From positions 704,433 through 768,432 of the forward strand of contig JXTC01000040.1 in the NCBI GenBank assembly GCA_002914845.1: a stretch of 64,000 nucleotides of DNA, given 5' to 3'. Under the pieces are notes generated by a model that saw only the letters and a program-made list of their open reading frames with translations, searched no databases and had not been told where the DNA came from. Position 1 is the first letter of the stretch. Each line of letters opens with the position of its first letter. The DNA comes from Trema orientale. Its lineage: Eukaryota; Streptophyta; Magnoliopsida; Rosales; Cannabaceae. Both the position numbers and the translations under genes were made by a program. Shown in pieces: positions 10,850 to 23,930 of this stretch.

Positions 10850-12640
10850 CTTAACTCAATTTATTACAAAAGAAAAAGAAAAATTCAAGGAGATTATAGG
10901 CTAATATATTTATATACTAATATAATATTGGACATGTTCTTTTCCTAAATAAGGAAAAAAAAAAATTGGGGTCCTTGTTTGAGTTGGCAACCGAAAGGCG
11001 AAAGTTTACCATCCTCGGCGGCGAGATGTAGCGACCCCACAAACCCTCAAAGCTTTTATAATCGCACCGTCAAAATCACTTTTTCTCTAATGGATGGGCG
11101 GCCAGTGGGCCCCACTCTTGTACTATAAGTCGGTAAAAATGTGGGACCCATCAATTTCTCCAGAGTTTGAAGTTTCAACTCCGCCCGACCGTAGAATACC
11201 CCAACCTCTTACTTTATTATCTATCGACTTAACAGCTTATTTCAGTGCGATGCGAGCCAACCAATCAGCTACTGCCGAGTCAGCAAAAGAATGCGAACTG
11301 AAAAGATCTGCTACACATGGTTGCACATCACAATCGTGTAGATTAGAGGCTATAATGTACTAAAATCCCAACGCAACAAAATTTTCTTAAGACTCCTAAC
11401 CAATGATGACAATGATTATGTCTCGAACGAGTGGGATCGTCTACAGGTGATCCAAGCCCCCGGTCTATAATGTACAATTTATATACTTGAGAAAAAAAAG
11501 TAGCAACAGAGTGTTTTTGGTCGATTTTCTTATTAAAATAATCAAAAAAAGAAAACATTCCAGCTGAGATGCTTGAATATATTTAAGAAAAAAAAAAGCT
11601 AGAATAATGAATTAAGTAGTATTATTTCGAGTCCCCCCATAAATAAAAATGAAATTAGAATTATAAGTCTTAGAAAAACTTTAAATACCTAAAAAAGAAT
11701 TTACCTTAAGTAATATTTTATCTAAAGTACTTACTTTTGATTAGAATTCAGTATTCTTTTTATTTAATTGGAAAAAAGGGGACCAAATGGTGTTACATCG
11801 TAAAATAGTAATTACAACTTAGAGAGATTTTTAGACNTTTCAGGTGTTAAGGATAATAAATGTAAATCATAATTTATAACAAAGAAATAAATGTAAATAA
11901 TTGGAATTATGTGAAATCATTGTGCTCAATTATTTTTGTTACACACGCCTTTATAATTCCACACAACTTAATCCATACAATATTTTTGGCGTTCATGGCA
12001 AAGTACACATTATCCAAATTGTGTTTTAGGATTTATATTCATTTCAATAACATTTTTTTTTTGGGTGAATTCACCTTTTAAATTAATAAATAAAGGAGTT
12101 GTAATATTAGACACTTTATCAAGTATTGCTCGATACTCGTATTTAACGCTTAATATTCATTTTTTTTTTCAGTTGAATTAGTAAACATCTTTATTCAATA
12201 TTATGTCTAGCGCTTTAAATTTAAGAATATATAAATTCTTATATAAACAAGGGCGTGGTTGCTTAAAAATATTAGGATGAGTGTTTTTCTAGAAACTACT
12301 ATAGAAATGATTTATTTCACCTAATTTCCCAAACATTGTGTTTTTTCAAAAGTATTCATTTGTAATGTCACACACATTTTTTTAAATTCTTTTTGTCTTT
12401 TTCTTTTCTTTTTTTTTTTTAAAAGAAGTCTTTTTCTTTTCTCGCCACAAAAACAAAATTCTTTTTAGGCCCCCAAAAATAATTTAATAAATAATTAAAA
12501 AATTCTTATATATTGTTGCCATGAAATGAATGAAAAAAAAAACAATAAAAAAAAGGATCTTTTAGGGCAATTTTTTTTATTTAAAAAAAATTAATAAATT
12601 GTTTTTGATTCATAATAAGTTGTGTTTGTGTGCGGTTTGA
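10850..12640. other. Intergenic DNA upstream of the RHD3-type gene
   Basis: At about 10980-11370 the DNA is less AT-rich than its surroundings and carries GTGGGCCCC (near 11106) and GTGGGACCC (near 11141), which resemble TCP-type sites. An 89-codon ORF (11094-11363) has no recognisable domain. The rest is AT-rich with homopolymer runs and one ambiguous base near 11837. No convincing gene. Confidence 0.5.
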
Positions 12641-12719
12641 TCACAGGGACAAAGATAGTCAAGCCCACTTTTTAAAGAAGAAAAAGGAATAAAGGATCGA
12701 TCGATTCCAATCTGAGATC

Positions 12720-12738
12720 TCTCTCTCTCTCTCTCTCT
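12720..12738 (+). repeat. CT microsatellite in probable 5' UTR of RHD3-type gene
   Basis: A (TC)n run about 75 bp before the proposed start codon. Pyrimidine-rich leaders are common in plant 5' UTRs. The transcription start itself was not identified. Confidence 0.75.
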
Positions 12739-12813
12739 GCGCTCCAAATCGATCTTCGTCTCACGCATTTCAAAGCTCTGAATCTTCATCTTCATCTTTA
12801 TCGCTCCACCTAA

Positions 12814-15800
12814 ATGGGTACACCTTATAATCTCTCTGATCTATTTGATTTGTATTATTTATAGCTTAATTTCCTGTTAAATTCACCACTTCCGTTCGAT
12901 TTTTGTGTATTTATAGCCTCTGATTTATATCAATTTCAATTGCTTTCTCTTTTAATATCTTTATATGCGTTTCGGTTGCTAAAGGTAACTGTTCCATTTT
13001 TTTTTTTTTTTTTTTTCTTTCAATGGATTTCATATAAATCATAAACCTTTAAGTAATGGGGTTTAAGTTTAGCTAATTGACTTTGATGGGATTGGTTTGC
13101 CTCATTGTAATGTAGATTTTGGTGTTCTATGGTTTGTTATTCTGAAAATTAGATATTTTTGCTTTATTACTATTATTATTTTTTGATTTTTTGGGGGGTT
13201 TTTGGGTTTTGGGTGCTAACAAAAATTTGGATGGAGAGGAGATTGGTCTTAGAATTTGAGTTTTCTTCGAACTGATGAGGACACTGGAAATGCAAATCTA
13301 CGGTGGTTTGGGGCTTAGTGTCAAGTTGAGTGTGTTAGAATTTAGATCATAGATATGAGCCAAACACCAGTTTGCAAAATTTTCTAACCCTATAATGGAA
13401 TAATGACGCCACGTATTAGTAGTTTCTTCTTAGAAGTTAGAAGAAAACAACGAGATCAAGCATGAATTTGCGATGTTGAGTATCACTCAATTCTGGTGCT
13501 GATTGTGGTTATCCGTCTTCCGCACTCTTGGGGGAAGAGAAGTTTGTTTTACACAAAATGTATGTGTGTATGACGATGGTGTGGGGCACTTTTGAAGTTG
13601 CTAAGAAACGATATGTCATTTTGTTTGAGTATCAAACAGAAACTTTCTCCGTATGTTAGTTTATGCAAAGTTATCTTTTTAGCAGCAGTCATTACAATGG
13701 CATGAAAAGCAAAATGACGTGTTCCTGACTTAACAATTTGAGATGTTAGTTCATAAATGTTTTGTAGTTTTAGAAGTCATTACTGTTTTAGTTTATCTAA
13801 TGTGGAGACATGTTGTTGTCCAGCAGCTAGTGACAGCTGCTGTTCTACTCAGCTTATAGATGGAGATGGTGTATTCAATGTCACTGGAATCGACAGTTTT
13901 ATCAAGGAGGTTAAGTTGGCTGAATGTGGTCTTTCATATGCGGTTGTCTCTATCATGGGCCCACAAAGTAGTGGTACGCAACCTTATTTCTTTTATCTCA
14001 TTGATCTTCTTATTTTCTTCACTGGTCATCCCTTTGATCAAGGGTCTATTTGGGTAAAATGTATTGTAAAAGATATTAGGAGTTTTAATAGCAGTATTCT
14101 TGACTATAATTAGATATTGAGTGGAGAAACTTGTTTACTATTTCCTAAACTTTTGGGACCTAAAGGTATTCTTATCATAGTTGTGTAGAATGAAGAGACT
14201 TTTCTTATTTGCTATAAGTGATCTGTATGAACTTAATTGGGTACTTTGATCTCTATATGTCTTTATTTGTATTCACATTGTTGTTGATGATCTCAATAGG
14301 AAAGAGCACTCTATTGAATCATTTGTTTGGTACCAACTTTAGAGAGATGGATGCTTTCAAGGGAAGGCAAGTTCTCATAATTCTTTTGTACAATATCACT
14401 CTGATTTTTGTTATACATAAGTTGTTAATATCTACTTCTTTGCAGGTCTCAAACTACTAAAGGTATCTGGTTAGCAAATTGTGCTGGTATTGAGCCGTGT
14501 ACGCTTGTTATGGATTTAGAGGGAACAGATGGAAGAGAAAGAGGAGAGGTGCTCTTTCAAGCCCTCTCTAATGTCTTCATTTTTTTTTTTCAATAAAAGA
14601 ATAATCACTGCCATCTTGACATTTGAAGCTTTTTTTTTTCCCTCTATTATTTGTATCCCAACGCTTAATAAATTTTTGAATGAAAATCTATTAAATTCTT
14701 GCTGAAGCACACGTTGGAAGATATGTAATTCCCACATTTACCCTTCTACGGCCTAGGGTAGGTCGATACATGCTATTCTAAAGGTTTTATGTCAGACTAC
14801 CCTGGCTAAGAAAAAAAATTACCCATGGGATTCAGTCCTGGTAATCTTGAAGTTCTTTGCATTTAGGACCCCATATGCTTTAAACTTGCAGGTTTTCCAT
14901 CATCAATATGATTGTGAATATCCTCTTTAATTGTACTCAAGTCATTTTAAGTAATGTATTTGTTTAATTGCATCGGTATTTTATGCGAGCTTTAATGGAG
15001 CGCAAAGTTTCCCTTTTGACAAAGAAGCTGAAACATGAAATACAGGAATATTTGCTATAGAACCCTTAAAGTATTATGTGGCAGTAGCATTAAAGGAGGG
15101 GACGTAACCTGAAGTTCACATGTTGTTTAAGCTCATTTGCTGTTTCTTTTGATATTTAACCAAACTGCTTGACTCTATTAAGATTCTAGTTCTGCTTGGA
15201 TTTAAAGCTTTTGTCCCTTTAATTTTAGCTTCGGAAATTTAATTTTATTGGGATTTATGTTGCCTGTGGTGATGAAAGAGGTGGCTTTACTCTTATTATT
15301 CTGATTTGATTTTATCTTCAGGATGATACAGCATTCGAGAAGCAGAGTGCTCTTTTTGCCCTTGCTGTTTCAGATATTGTTCTTATAAACATGTAAGAAA
15401 GTTTCTATTTTAGCTACTGATATTTATTGCTTATTTCTGCTGCCTAGTGCTACTGAGTATGTGCTGGGTTTTTTAGGTCAGATGATAATCTTCTTTAACT
15501 GCTTTATATAGGTGGTGTCATGACATTGGCCGTGAGCAAGCTGCAAATAAGCCTCTTCTAAAAACTGTCTTCCAGGTCTCCCTTCAACCCCCCTCTCTTT
15601 CTTTCTTTGTTTAGCAGCTAATTAAAATTCTAGAACTAATAATTCTTGTAACTTTGTCGTTGAATTTTTTTACAGGTGATGATGCGATTGTTCAGTCCAC
15701 GTAAAACGACGCTGATGTTTGTCATACGCGATAAGACAAGGGTGGGTTCCTCTTTTCTAGTGTTCTTAATTGTATGCATAGTTTGAGTTATTTCCTTATA

Positions 15801-18800
15801 TGAGCCAAGTTTTTATGTCGAGTTTCATTCTTTATTTGTAGACACCTTTGGAGAATTTAGAACCCGTTCTTAGAGAAGATATTCAGAAGGTGAGGTTTTT
15901 ATTTTCGTTTGGTGCTTTCTGTCTCGTTGTTGATTTTTTTTTTTTTTTTTCTCAACATCTTTCTTTTCTTTCCTTCTTTTTCTTCTTGGTTTTCTTCCCC
16001 CCTACAGATATGGGACTCTGTTCCGAAGCCTCAAGCCCATTTGGAAACTCCACTGAGTGAATTTTTTAATGTAAGATGCTACACTAAAGAAAGAGTAATC
16101 TGTTAGTTGTAAAACTACTATTTTGTTGAAAGAGTTTGTTTAATCTCTTACTGGTGACCAAATTGACTAGGTTGAAGTTGTAGCTCTTTCAAGTTATGAA
16201 GAAAAGGAAGAGCAATTTAAGGAGCAGGTATGAGGTTTGCATCTAATGTCTGTAAGAGATGTGAACACACTGTTCGAAATGGGATAATATGTTACTTGCT
16301 TCTCTTAGAACTTGTTTGAAAAGATGAAAAGAAATAATTTATTAAAAAAAAACTGGGGAGGAAATGCAGGATTCCTGATATTTTGTACATTTGAGAAAAA
16401 GACAGCGATTACTATTTGTCTTGCTGCTATTTCTCTTGTGTGACTTTATTTGGATATCTAACCCAATAATTTCATTTTATAATTTCTTCAAAATGGCTTT
16501 GTATTCCCCCCCCTTCCCTCATAAGATGAAACTGCCTTTGTATTGAAAGTCCTTATCACATTACCTTCAATTTCAATTCTGGGTTACCTTCAATTACAAT
16601 TCTGGGTACTTACTTTTGAAGACCAAGCCTTTTACTAGTTGAATGTATCTTATGTGTACCCGGTGTCTTCCCACTTGATCTCCTCTCAATAAATCAGGTT
16701 GCTAGCTTGAGGCAGAGATTCTTTCATTCCATTGCACCTGGTGGACTTGCTGGAGATCGAAGGGGGGTTGTTCCTGCTTCAGGGTTTTCTTTTAGTGCAC
16801 AACAAATATGGAAAGTAATCAAGGAAAACAAAGACCTTGACCTTCCAGCCCATAAGGTATATTTCTAATTTATGAGTATCTAGGTCTCAGCGTTCATTGC
16901 CTATGTGTATATGTTCAGAGAGGAAAAAGAAGATTTTATTGATCCATTGATTAACAGGTGATGGTGGCTACTGTACGTTGTGAAGAAATTGCCAATGAGA
17001 AGTTCTTCAGTTTTTCAGGAAATGAGGTACCTGCTTTTAATACTTTTCCATCTTTTCCATAACTTTAACTTTAATCTGTAAAGAAAATTTATGTGGTATA
17101 TATTTAAACCTGGAGAGTGCAATTGCTTCTACAATGACACAGGACTGGCGGGAATTGGAAGAGGCTGTACAGTCTGGTCCTGTTTCTGGATTCGGGAAGA
17201 AGCTGAGTTCAGTTCTTGATACCTGCCTATCAGAGTATGTATTTTTATTTGATTTATCACATTGTTTTTCTGTAGCTGAGCTGTAGGATGTAATTTGATA
17301 TACTGAGAGATAAGCTTTGTGGCAAGCAGTTATGGATTTTCGTAACTTTTGGCCAGACATTGGAAACTGGTCAACTAGTTTTATGTGCAGGATGAATTTA
17401 TGTTGTTATCAATACTTCCCCATAATGGTGGGAGTGGTACGATTAGCGGCCAAAATCTGTGCATTCAAGAAAGTGATTCCTCCCTGTCCTACCCTCAACT
17501 AGCAATGCATTTTGCAGATGAATGTGATGTATACACGATGTATTGATTAAGCTATCTTCTTTAGGCTTTACATTTCCAATTATGACTGACTACTCCAAGA
17601 AAGATTTGTATAATGATCTTGGCAGTGGCTAATGGTGACCTTAAGTGTAAGGGGTGTAGGAGTTTAGTGTTGCTGCTGGTTCTAAGGACACTTGGCCCAC
17701 TACTAAGACTATAGTTTAAGTATGACTTTTGTGACAAGAATCACAAGATAATACTTTTAAGTAAGAAGCATGCAATGTGACAAAAACGGTTAGGGATTGC
17801 TTGGTGATCAGCGTGAGATGCCACATATGCATGCTGCTCATTGAGACAAGTTAATCTACAAATCTGCTTTGGTCTATAGGTAATTTAGTTGTATTTATGA
17901 AGTTGAAGAATTTTAATCGAGTAACTTTTCAGCCCATGGGAAGTTTAGAATTATCAACTGCAAGAAGAAACGTAACAATTTTAGTTAGTTCTTTTCAAAA
18001 GGACTTTTGAATGGTTTGTGGACTTCAAGATCCCCAGCCCAATGTTGGTGCAATGAGGTTCAGTTTAAGCCTTTTAGTGAAAATGAGTCTTAGTGATGAC
18101 CAAGTGGATATTATTGAAAAGTAAAACAGAAGTTTGTTTCCTGTAGCCACGTATTTTTTTTTTCCTTCACTAATTATTATGTTTCAATTATCTTAACTCA
18201 TAGTACCTTCTTAAACACATAAAGACAGACTGCTTCATGGTTCTCTCGATTGAGCAATCCAAGATATATGAAAGTTAAGGTGCTTGCTTAATTCTTTTAA
18301 TTACCTCTCATGGATTTGTTTATTGATTTTCAGGTATGATGCGGAAGCTACATATTTTGATGAAGGTGTCAGATCTGCAAAGCGAAAGCAGCTCGAAGAG
18401 AAACTCCTGCAGGTAATTCCTTCTGTTCTTATCTCTAACTCAAACCTTGGTCTACATTTTTCTGTTTCTTATCTTGGAAATAAAATAATTAAATTTTGGG
18501 AGTTCCCACCCCGAAAATTTTCTCAACGAGATTAAAAGCGTAGAGTGACTAGTCTTAATCATTATTCTCTTGGTACTGAGGATTTTTTTTTTTTTTTTTT
18601 TGCCCTATAGTAATCAAAGGAGTGAGCGACTTTATATGGTATTACATCTGAATCAGCTTATTAAGATTTCATCATCAGTTTAATAAGATTCCCTTCATAA
18701 ATGCACCTTAAATCAGTTTAGTAAGATTCCCATCCTAGAACACCTTGATATAGTTTAATAAGAGTCCATGAAAAGAACCTGGAACCTGGTGCATATAGTA

Positions 18801-21800
18801 AATTATTAGAAGACTCAGTGGGAGGCTTTATTTAGCTTACCCAGTGGATGCTAGTCTGTTAAATTTATCTCACAGTATAATTTTCTAGCAATAAATTTAT
18901 ATTTCTTGCTCTATTAATTTATTAATTTTTCTTTTCTTGTCATTTCTTCCTCCCGTTGTTTTGAAGCTTGTCCAACCAGCATTCCAATCTTTGCTCGGAC
19001 ATTTAAGATCTGGAACTTTCGATAAATTCAAGGAAGCATTTGATAAGGCTTTGGATAATGGGGAGGGGTTTTCTGTCGCTGCTTCTCATTGCACTCAGTC
19101 TTACATGGCTCTATTTGATGAAAGATGTGCAGGTATGACTAGATTAGATAGTTCAATGGCCATAGCTGAACCAAAACATAATCTTCGGAGGCAAAAATGA
19201 AAGACAAGTTTAGTTTGATTTTAAGCAGCATAAAGCTAACTATGAAGAAAGAAAATTTGAAATGCATCAATGTACAATCTTTATTCTTGTAGTGGTTATG
19301 AAATTCGGACATGTTAGATTTGCTAAATAGGCTTAAGAGCTAAAGATATGGATGTAAGTCTTGCTTTCCATGCACAATGTGCCAGTGACACAAATAATTG
19401 CAGATGCTGTTATTGAACTAGCAAACTGGGACACATCCAAAGTAAGGGATAAACTTCGACGTGATATAGATGGACATGTTTCTTCAGTTCGTGCTGCCAA
19501 GCTATCTGAACTTACTTCCCTCTATGAGGTAATAGCATATTCTTTTCATGTTTCTTGAGTTCGACTTTTTTAATTCTTGCCTTCAGTGCAAGCAACTATA
19601 TTATATATCACGTTGGATCACTTAAAACTTTGTATTGGGAACTGTTGCAATGTAGTTGGGATCATGGGAGGACATAGTGTGATGTCTGATGTCTCAATGT
19701 GCAATATGATGCTATTAAGAAATTTTTAATGTTTCGAAAAAGTTTGTCTTAAAACTTTTAGAACTTTTGGTCTCCTTTTATGTTTTAGGTTGATAAAGTT
19801 ATCCCTGTGATTGTCGCTAATGTTAATAGCATATTTGCAGGAAAAACTGAAGGAGGCATTATCAGGACCGGTGGAAGCCCTGCTAGATGGAGCAAATAGT
19901 GAGACCTGGCCGGCAATAAGAAGACTCCTTCAACGAGAGACTGCATCAGCCATCTCTGGGTTTTCCGATGCCCTTTCTGGTTTTGACATGTATGAAGAAA
20001 CAAAAAATAAAATGCTTACAAGTCTAGAGGATTATGCAAGAGGAGTTGTTGAGGCAAAAGCAAAGGAGGAGGCTGGAAGAGTTTTGATCCGTATGAAGGA
20101 CAGGTAGCAGCCTATTCCATATTCGAATTTGATGTTTACTTTTCTGATTCCATTTTCACATATTGACATTTGAACTGCTATTAGGTTCACAACGATGTTT
20201 AGCCATGATTCTGATTCAATGCCACGTGTTTGGACTGGGAAAGAAGATATTCGAGCAATTACAAAAACTGCACGCTCTTCAGTATGGCAATTAACTCTTG
20301 TTAAATATCATATTTTACTTGCATCTTAATTTTGGTAATGATTTTTTTTTTTTCCCTTTTTCCAGTCCTTAAAATTGCTCTCTGTTATGGCTGCAATTCG
20401 TTTGGACAATGCTGATGCCGATAACATTGAGAACACTTTAAATGTTGCTTTGGTGGATTCCACCGGTGGTGCTGTTAAAGATAGGAGCATAACAACAGTT
20501 GACCCACTAGCCTCAAGCACTTGGGAAGAGGTAGCTTTTGTTGTCATTTCTTGCTTTTGAAGTTTGATTGTATGCTTAGCTCCAGTCTTTACAAAGAAGT
20601 TCCCTAGCCTTAGTAGGCCATTTGCTGTGTGGTCCTCTTGCTTCAAGACCTCTAATACATTGTGGAATAGATACCTGTAGATGAAACTTCACATTGGGCT
20701 CGATGTCTGCTGATGATTTAATACTCTTTCTCTCTTGCATGTGCTCATTATGTGTCGGAGCCTCTTATTGAGGATGTAGACCTTGATATTTTGATCTGCT
20801 TTATACAGGTCCCATCAACAAAAACGCTGATTACGCCTGTCCAGTGTAAATCTCTATGGAGGCAATTCAAGACGGAGACAGAATACACTGTCTCTCAGGC
20901 TATTGCGGCACAGGCATGATACTGAAACCAATTAGCATGATTAAGTTCTTTCTTTTTTAGTTGATTAACAACTATGAACATAAACTGAATAAATCAGTCC
21001 CCGTGCCGTCCTGTGCCACCCATAACTGTATTTTGCTATTGAATGGGTTCTTACTACTTATATATACAGGCAGTAAGCTTGTGTAGCTAGGAATTAGGAT
21101 GTAAATTCTGGAAAAACAGTGATATTTAGGAGAGTCAAAAGAAAAAATCTGAAACAAGATTGTAACTTTCGGAATGCATCTCTTGTTTTTAGCTAGAACA
21201 AGATGGTTAAGGTCTCCGTTGTTTAATGTATATTTATGCAATGATGAGAGGTGAAAGAGCACTTCGGTCTAGTTTTTACTCTTCTAGTTTATATGTGTAA
21301 TAAATGGTATTAGACTATAGGATTTTTATTTCCAGCCAGAGTACAGCCATGTTCTGTTTCTATCTTCTTCTGCATATGTCATTTGTACAAGTCTGTCAAT
21401 TATTCATTTGCAAAATTTGCCTGACATTGTTGGGACTTGGATATTACATGGATGTGCATGTTGACGAATATATGTTTTTTAATTGCATTTCAGGAAGCCA
21501 ACAAGAGAAACAACAACTGGTTACCACCTCCATGGGCTATTGTTGCCTTGATTGTTCTAGGATTCAACGAATTTATGACACTTTTAAGGTATGCTGTCTC
21601 CATCTTTTGATGATTTTTTATTTGTTAATGTTACATTTTGCTGGTTGTACTCAGTTTTCTATATTTTCTTGGCAGAAATCCTCTGTATCTGGGGGTAATC
21701 TTTGTAGCTTTCTTACTTGTCAAAGCCCTATGGGTGCAGCTAGATATTTCGGGTGAATTCCGCAATGGCGCTGTAAGTATCCAAATTTGTTTCTGCTTAG

Positions 21801-22654
21801 AAGCATTGCTTTCCTGCAATCCATACTAATTGGTATTTTGGTCACAAGAACTTGGCTTGAACTACGTTGGAGACTCGATCCAGTTTAGTTATATGGTTCT
21901 TTCTTTGGGTTAAACTGGTTGCTCTTAGTAATGTGTTATTTGGATAATAGCAGGGTTCCGAATTTTATTGCAAAAACTACTTTGGTAAAGAAGCAGCCTC
22001 TTGGGAATACATACACACAAATTTATTGATGTTGTAACACAGACCGTCTTAATTAGTTATTAGGCTTGGGGGTAAACTTGTAACATAAACCATTAGGTTT
22101 AAGGGTTGGGAGCCGTTGGGTAAACTTGAAATATGAACCATTAGGTTCAAGGGTTGGAAGCCGTTAGGTAAAGGAGGGCATTTTGGCCGACTTAGGAACC
22201 TATATAAAGGCTTCCTATACTTTAGACAGTTGGATCAATTCTAGGAACCTATATAAAGGCTTCCTATACTTTAGACAGTTGGATCAAGTCTGGACTTTCA
22301 CTTGGCCGATAAATTCTATTTTGGTTAAAATCAGTTAGATACTAGTCTTTTTTCTGTTATTTATTCCTTAAAATTCACCTTTTAACAAAAATGAACAAGC
22401 TATATTTGTTCTTTCCTTTGTAGCTTCCTGGGCTTATTTCCTTGTCGACCAAGTTCCTCCCCACCGTCATGAACATTATTAAAAAACTAGCGGAAGAAGG
22501 CCACGTGCCTGCCGCAGCAAATGATCCTCATAGGAACCCTGCCCTCGCATCGAAAAGCTTCCGCAATGGAGTTAATGCAAGCAGTGAAACGTCATCTACT
22601 GGTTCATCAGAAGTCATAGAGAATGACTACTCAAGCTCCTCAAAACAAGAATAA
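12814..22654 (+). CDS. RHD3: RHD3/Sey1-type ER-fusion dynamin-like GTPase, 23 exons, about 810 aa
   Basis: Exons: 12814-12817, 13827-13973, 14300-14366, 14446-14548, 15322-15392, 15512-15575, 15676-15741, 15842-15889, 16008-16070, 16171-16227, 16698-16856, 16958-17026, 17143-17234, 18334-18412, 18967-19132, 19404-19528, 19841-20103, 20185-20281, 20366-20530, 20809-20913, 21494-21588, 21676-21772, 22424-22654 (2433 nt). The P-loop GPQSSGKST (about 46-54), [12 protein letters not shown] (96-107) and RDK (170-172) define the GTPase. A helical middle region follows, then two closely spaced membrane segments (about 684-722) starting [11 protein letters not shown], and a Ser/Asn-rich cytosolic tail ending SSKQE. 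Members of the family tether and fuse ER tubules; loss in Arabidopsis gives short, wavy root hairs. Length fits the family. Introns 3 and 20 appear to begin with GC. The four-base first exon ATGG is inferred from phase (M-A-S-D-S-C-C-S) and is the least certain part. The symbol denotes the family; RHD3 versus an RHD3-like paralogue was not settled. Confidence 0.93.
22071..22290. repeat. Two adjacent tandem duplications in the last intron of the RHD3-type gene
   Basis: A 48-bp unit (GGTAAACTTG...AGCCGTT) occurs twice from about 22071. A 49-bp unit beginning TAGGAACCTATATAAAGG occurs twice at 22193-22241 and 22242-22290 with almost no differences. The second unit contains a TATA-box-like CTATATAAAG. 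Together they look like promoter-proximal repeats of an inserted LTR or transposon, but no terminal repeats or target duplication were found. Confidence 0.7.
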
Positions 22655-23335
22655 GTGAAATGAGGCATTCAGTCATAGAGCAATTTTCTTCTGGTTTAAG
22701 ATGCATACACTCTCAAATGGGGAGTTCCTAGTGTTTTGTCCACGTATATTATCATTAACTGTCAGCTTGTATGCTTATGCTTACTCTGGCTAGCATGTAA
22801 GCGCAACAGCTCTTGAAGGCATTGATTTTTGGGTAAGTGCCGCATATAGGGGGGGGGCTATGGTTTGCTGTGAGGAGGCCCCCATTTAAATAGTTTTGCC
22901 TTTTACCAGATAGGTTTTTCTTTATGTTTTCTCCTTTTTTTCATTTTCTTTTTGTTTTTGTCTCTGTAATTTTCTCTTTAATTTTAATTTTTTTTTCCCG
23001 CGTTGGTTTGTTGGATAAAAGCTACAAACTTACAAGGATCTTCTTTAAATCCTTGTCGTCTATGTTTGTTGATTATGGTGGTTGCATTCAATTTTGTCTC
23101 GTGACAGTTGTAATGCTGTGTTTTGATTGTATTTCATTTTAGGAAAACGGGAAAATTAAAATTTTCCGAGTCTTTATTGCTCTTAGTCGTTCGTACAATT
23201 GTTTGGTGAAAAATTGGTAATTTGAAAGTAATTGTTATGATACTAATACAAAAGGCCACAGATGATCACCTTTTGACACCAGAGTCTTCATTTTTCACTG
23301 TTTCACAATGTGTCTTAATTTCTACTCAAAATAAT
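22655..23335. other. 3' flank of RHD3-type gene
   Basis: Probable 3' UTR followed by spacer. Contains a G7 run near 22851. No gene. Confidence 0.5.
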
Positions 23336-23930
23336 ATATTAATGGGAATATAGCAATGGTTCTTAAATTATACTCATTGTATCACTTTGTCTTCTGAATT
23401 TTTAACTTCTATAATAATGATCCTCGAATTATGCAATTGTTATAACAATAGTTATATTGTCATAAATTGTTAGTTTTATAACAAAAAATAGTCCTTGACA
23501 AAACGTATAATTAGGCACTATTTATTTTTGTGTCGAAATCTCATTTTTAGTCATAATTACTAAAATGTATGTTTTGCACAAGGTTAATTTTTGTTAAAAA
23601 TTTGATAACTTAAAAAAAAAATTTGTTAAAAATTTGACAGTTTATGAAAAAGAAAAGGGTTATTATTGTAATAATTGTATGAGTTCTGGTAATCTATTGG
23701 GTAAGTTAAAAATTCAAAATTTCATTATCGGGTAAGTTAAAAATTCAAAATTTCATTATCAAACTGTGTATTTTGTAATGATTTATTTTTGTTAAATATT
23801 TAACAATTTATGACAAAAGGATCATTGTTGCAATAATGACATAATCTAAGGATCACTATTATGGAAGTTGAAAATTCAAGGACAAAATGGTACTATAGAT
23901 ATAATTTAGGGCTATTAATATCATTAATCC
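23336..23930. mobile_element. Inverted-repeat (MITE-like) element
   Basis: The left arm (about 23336-23490; words TATAATAATGATCC, GTCATAAATTGTTA) pairs with the reverse complement of the right arm (about 23790-23930) over roughly 140 bp with scattered mismatches. The interior holds a perfect 31-bp tandem duplication at 23699-23729 and 23730-23760. No coding. Exact ends and target duplication are unresolved, so the superfamily is open. Confidence 0.6.

Noticed and set aside
22030..22400. Complete solo LTR in the last RHD3-type intron
   Set aside because: A TGTTG start and an AACA end can be found, but the flanks do not give a target duplication; only the internal duplications are reported.
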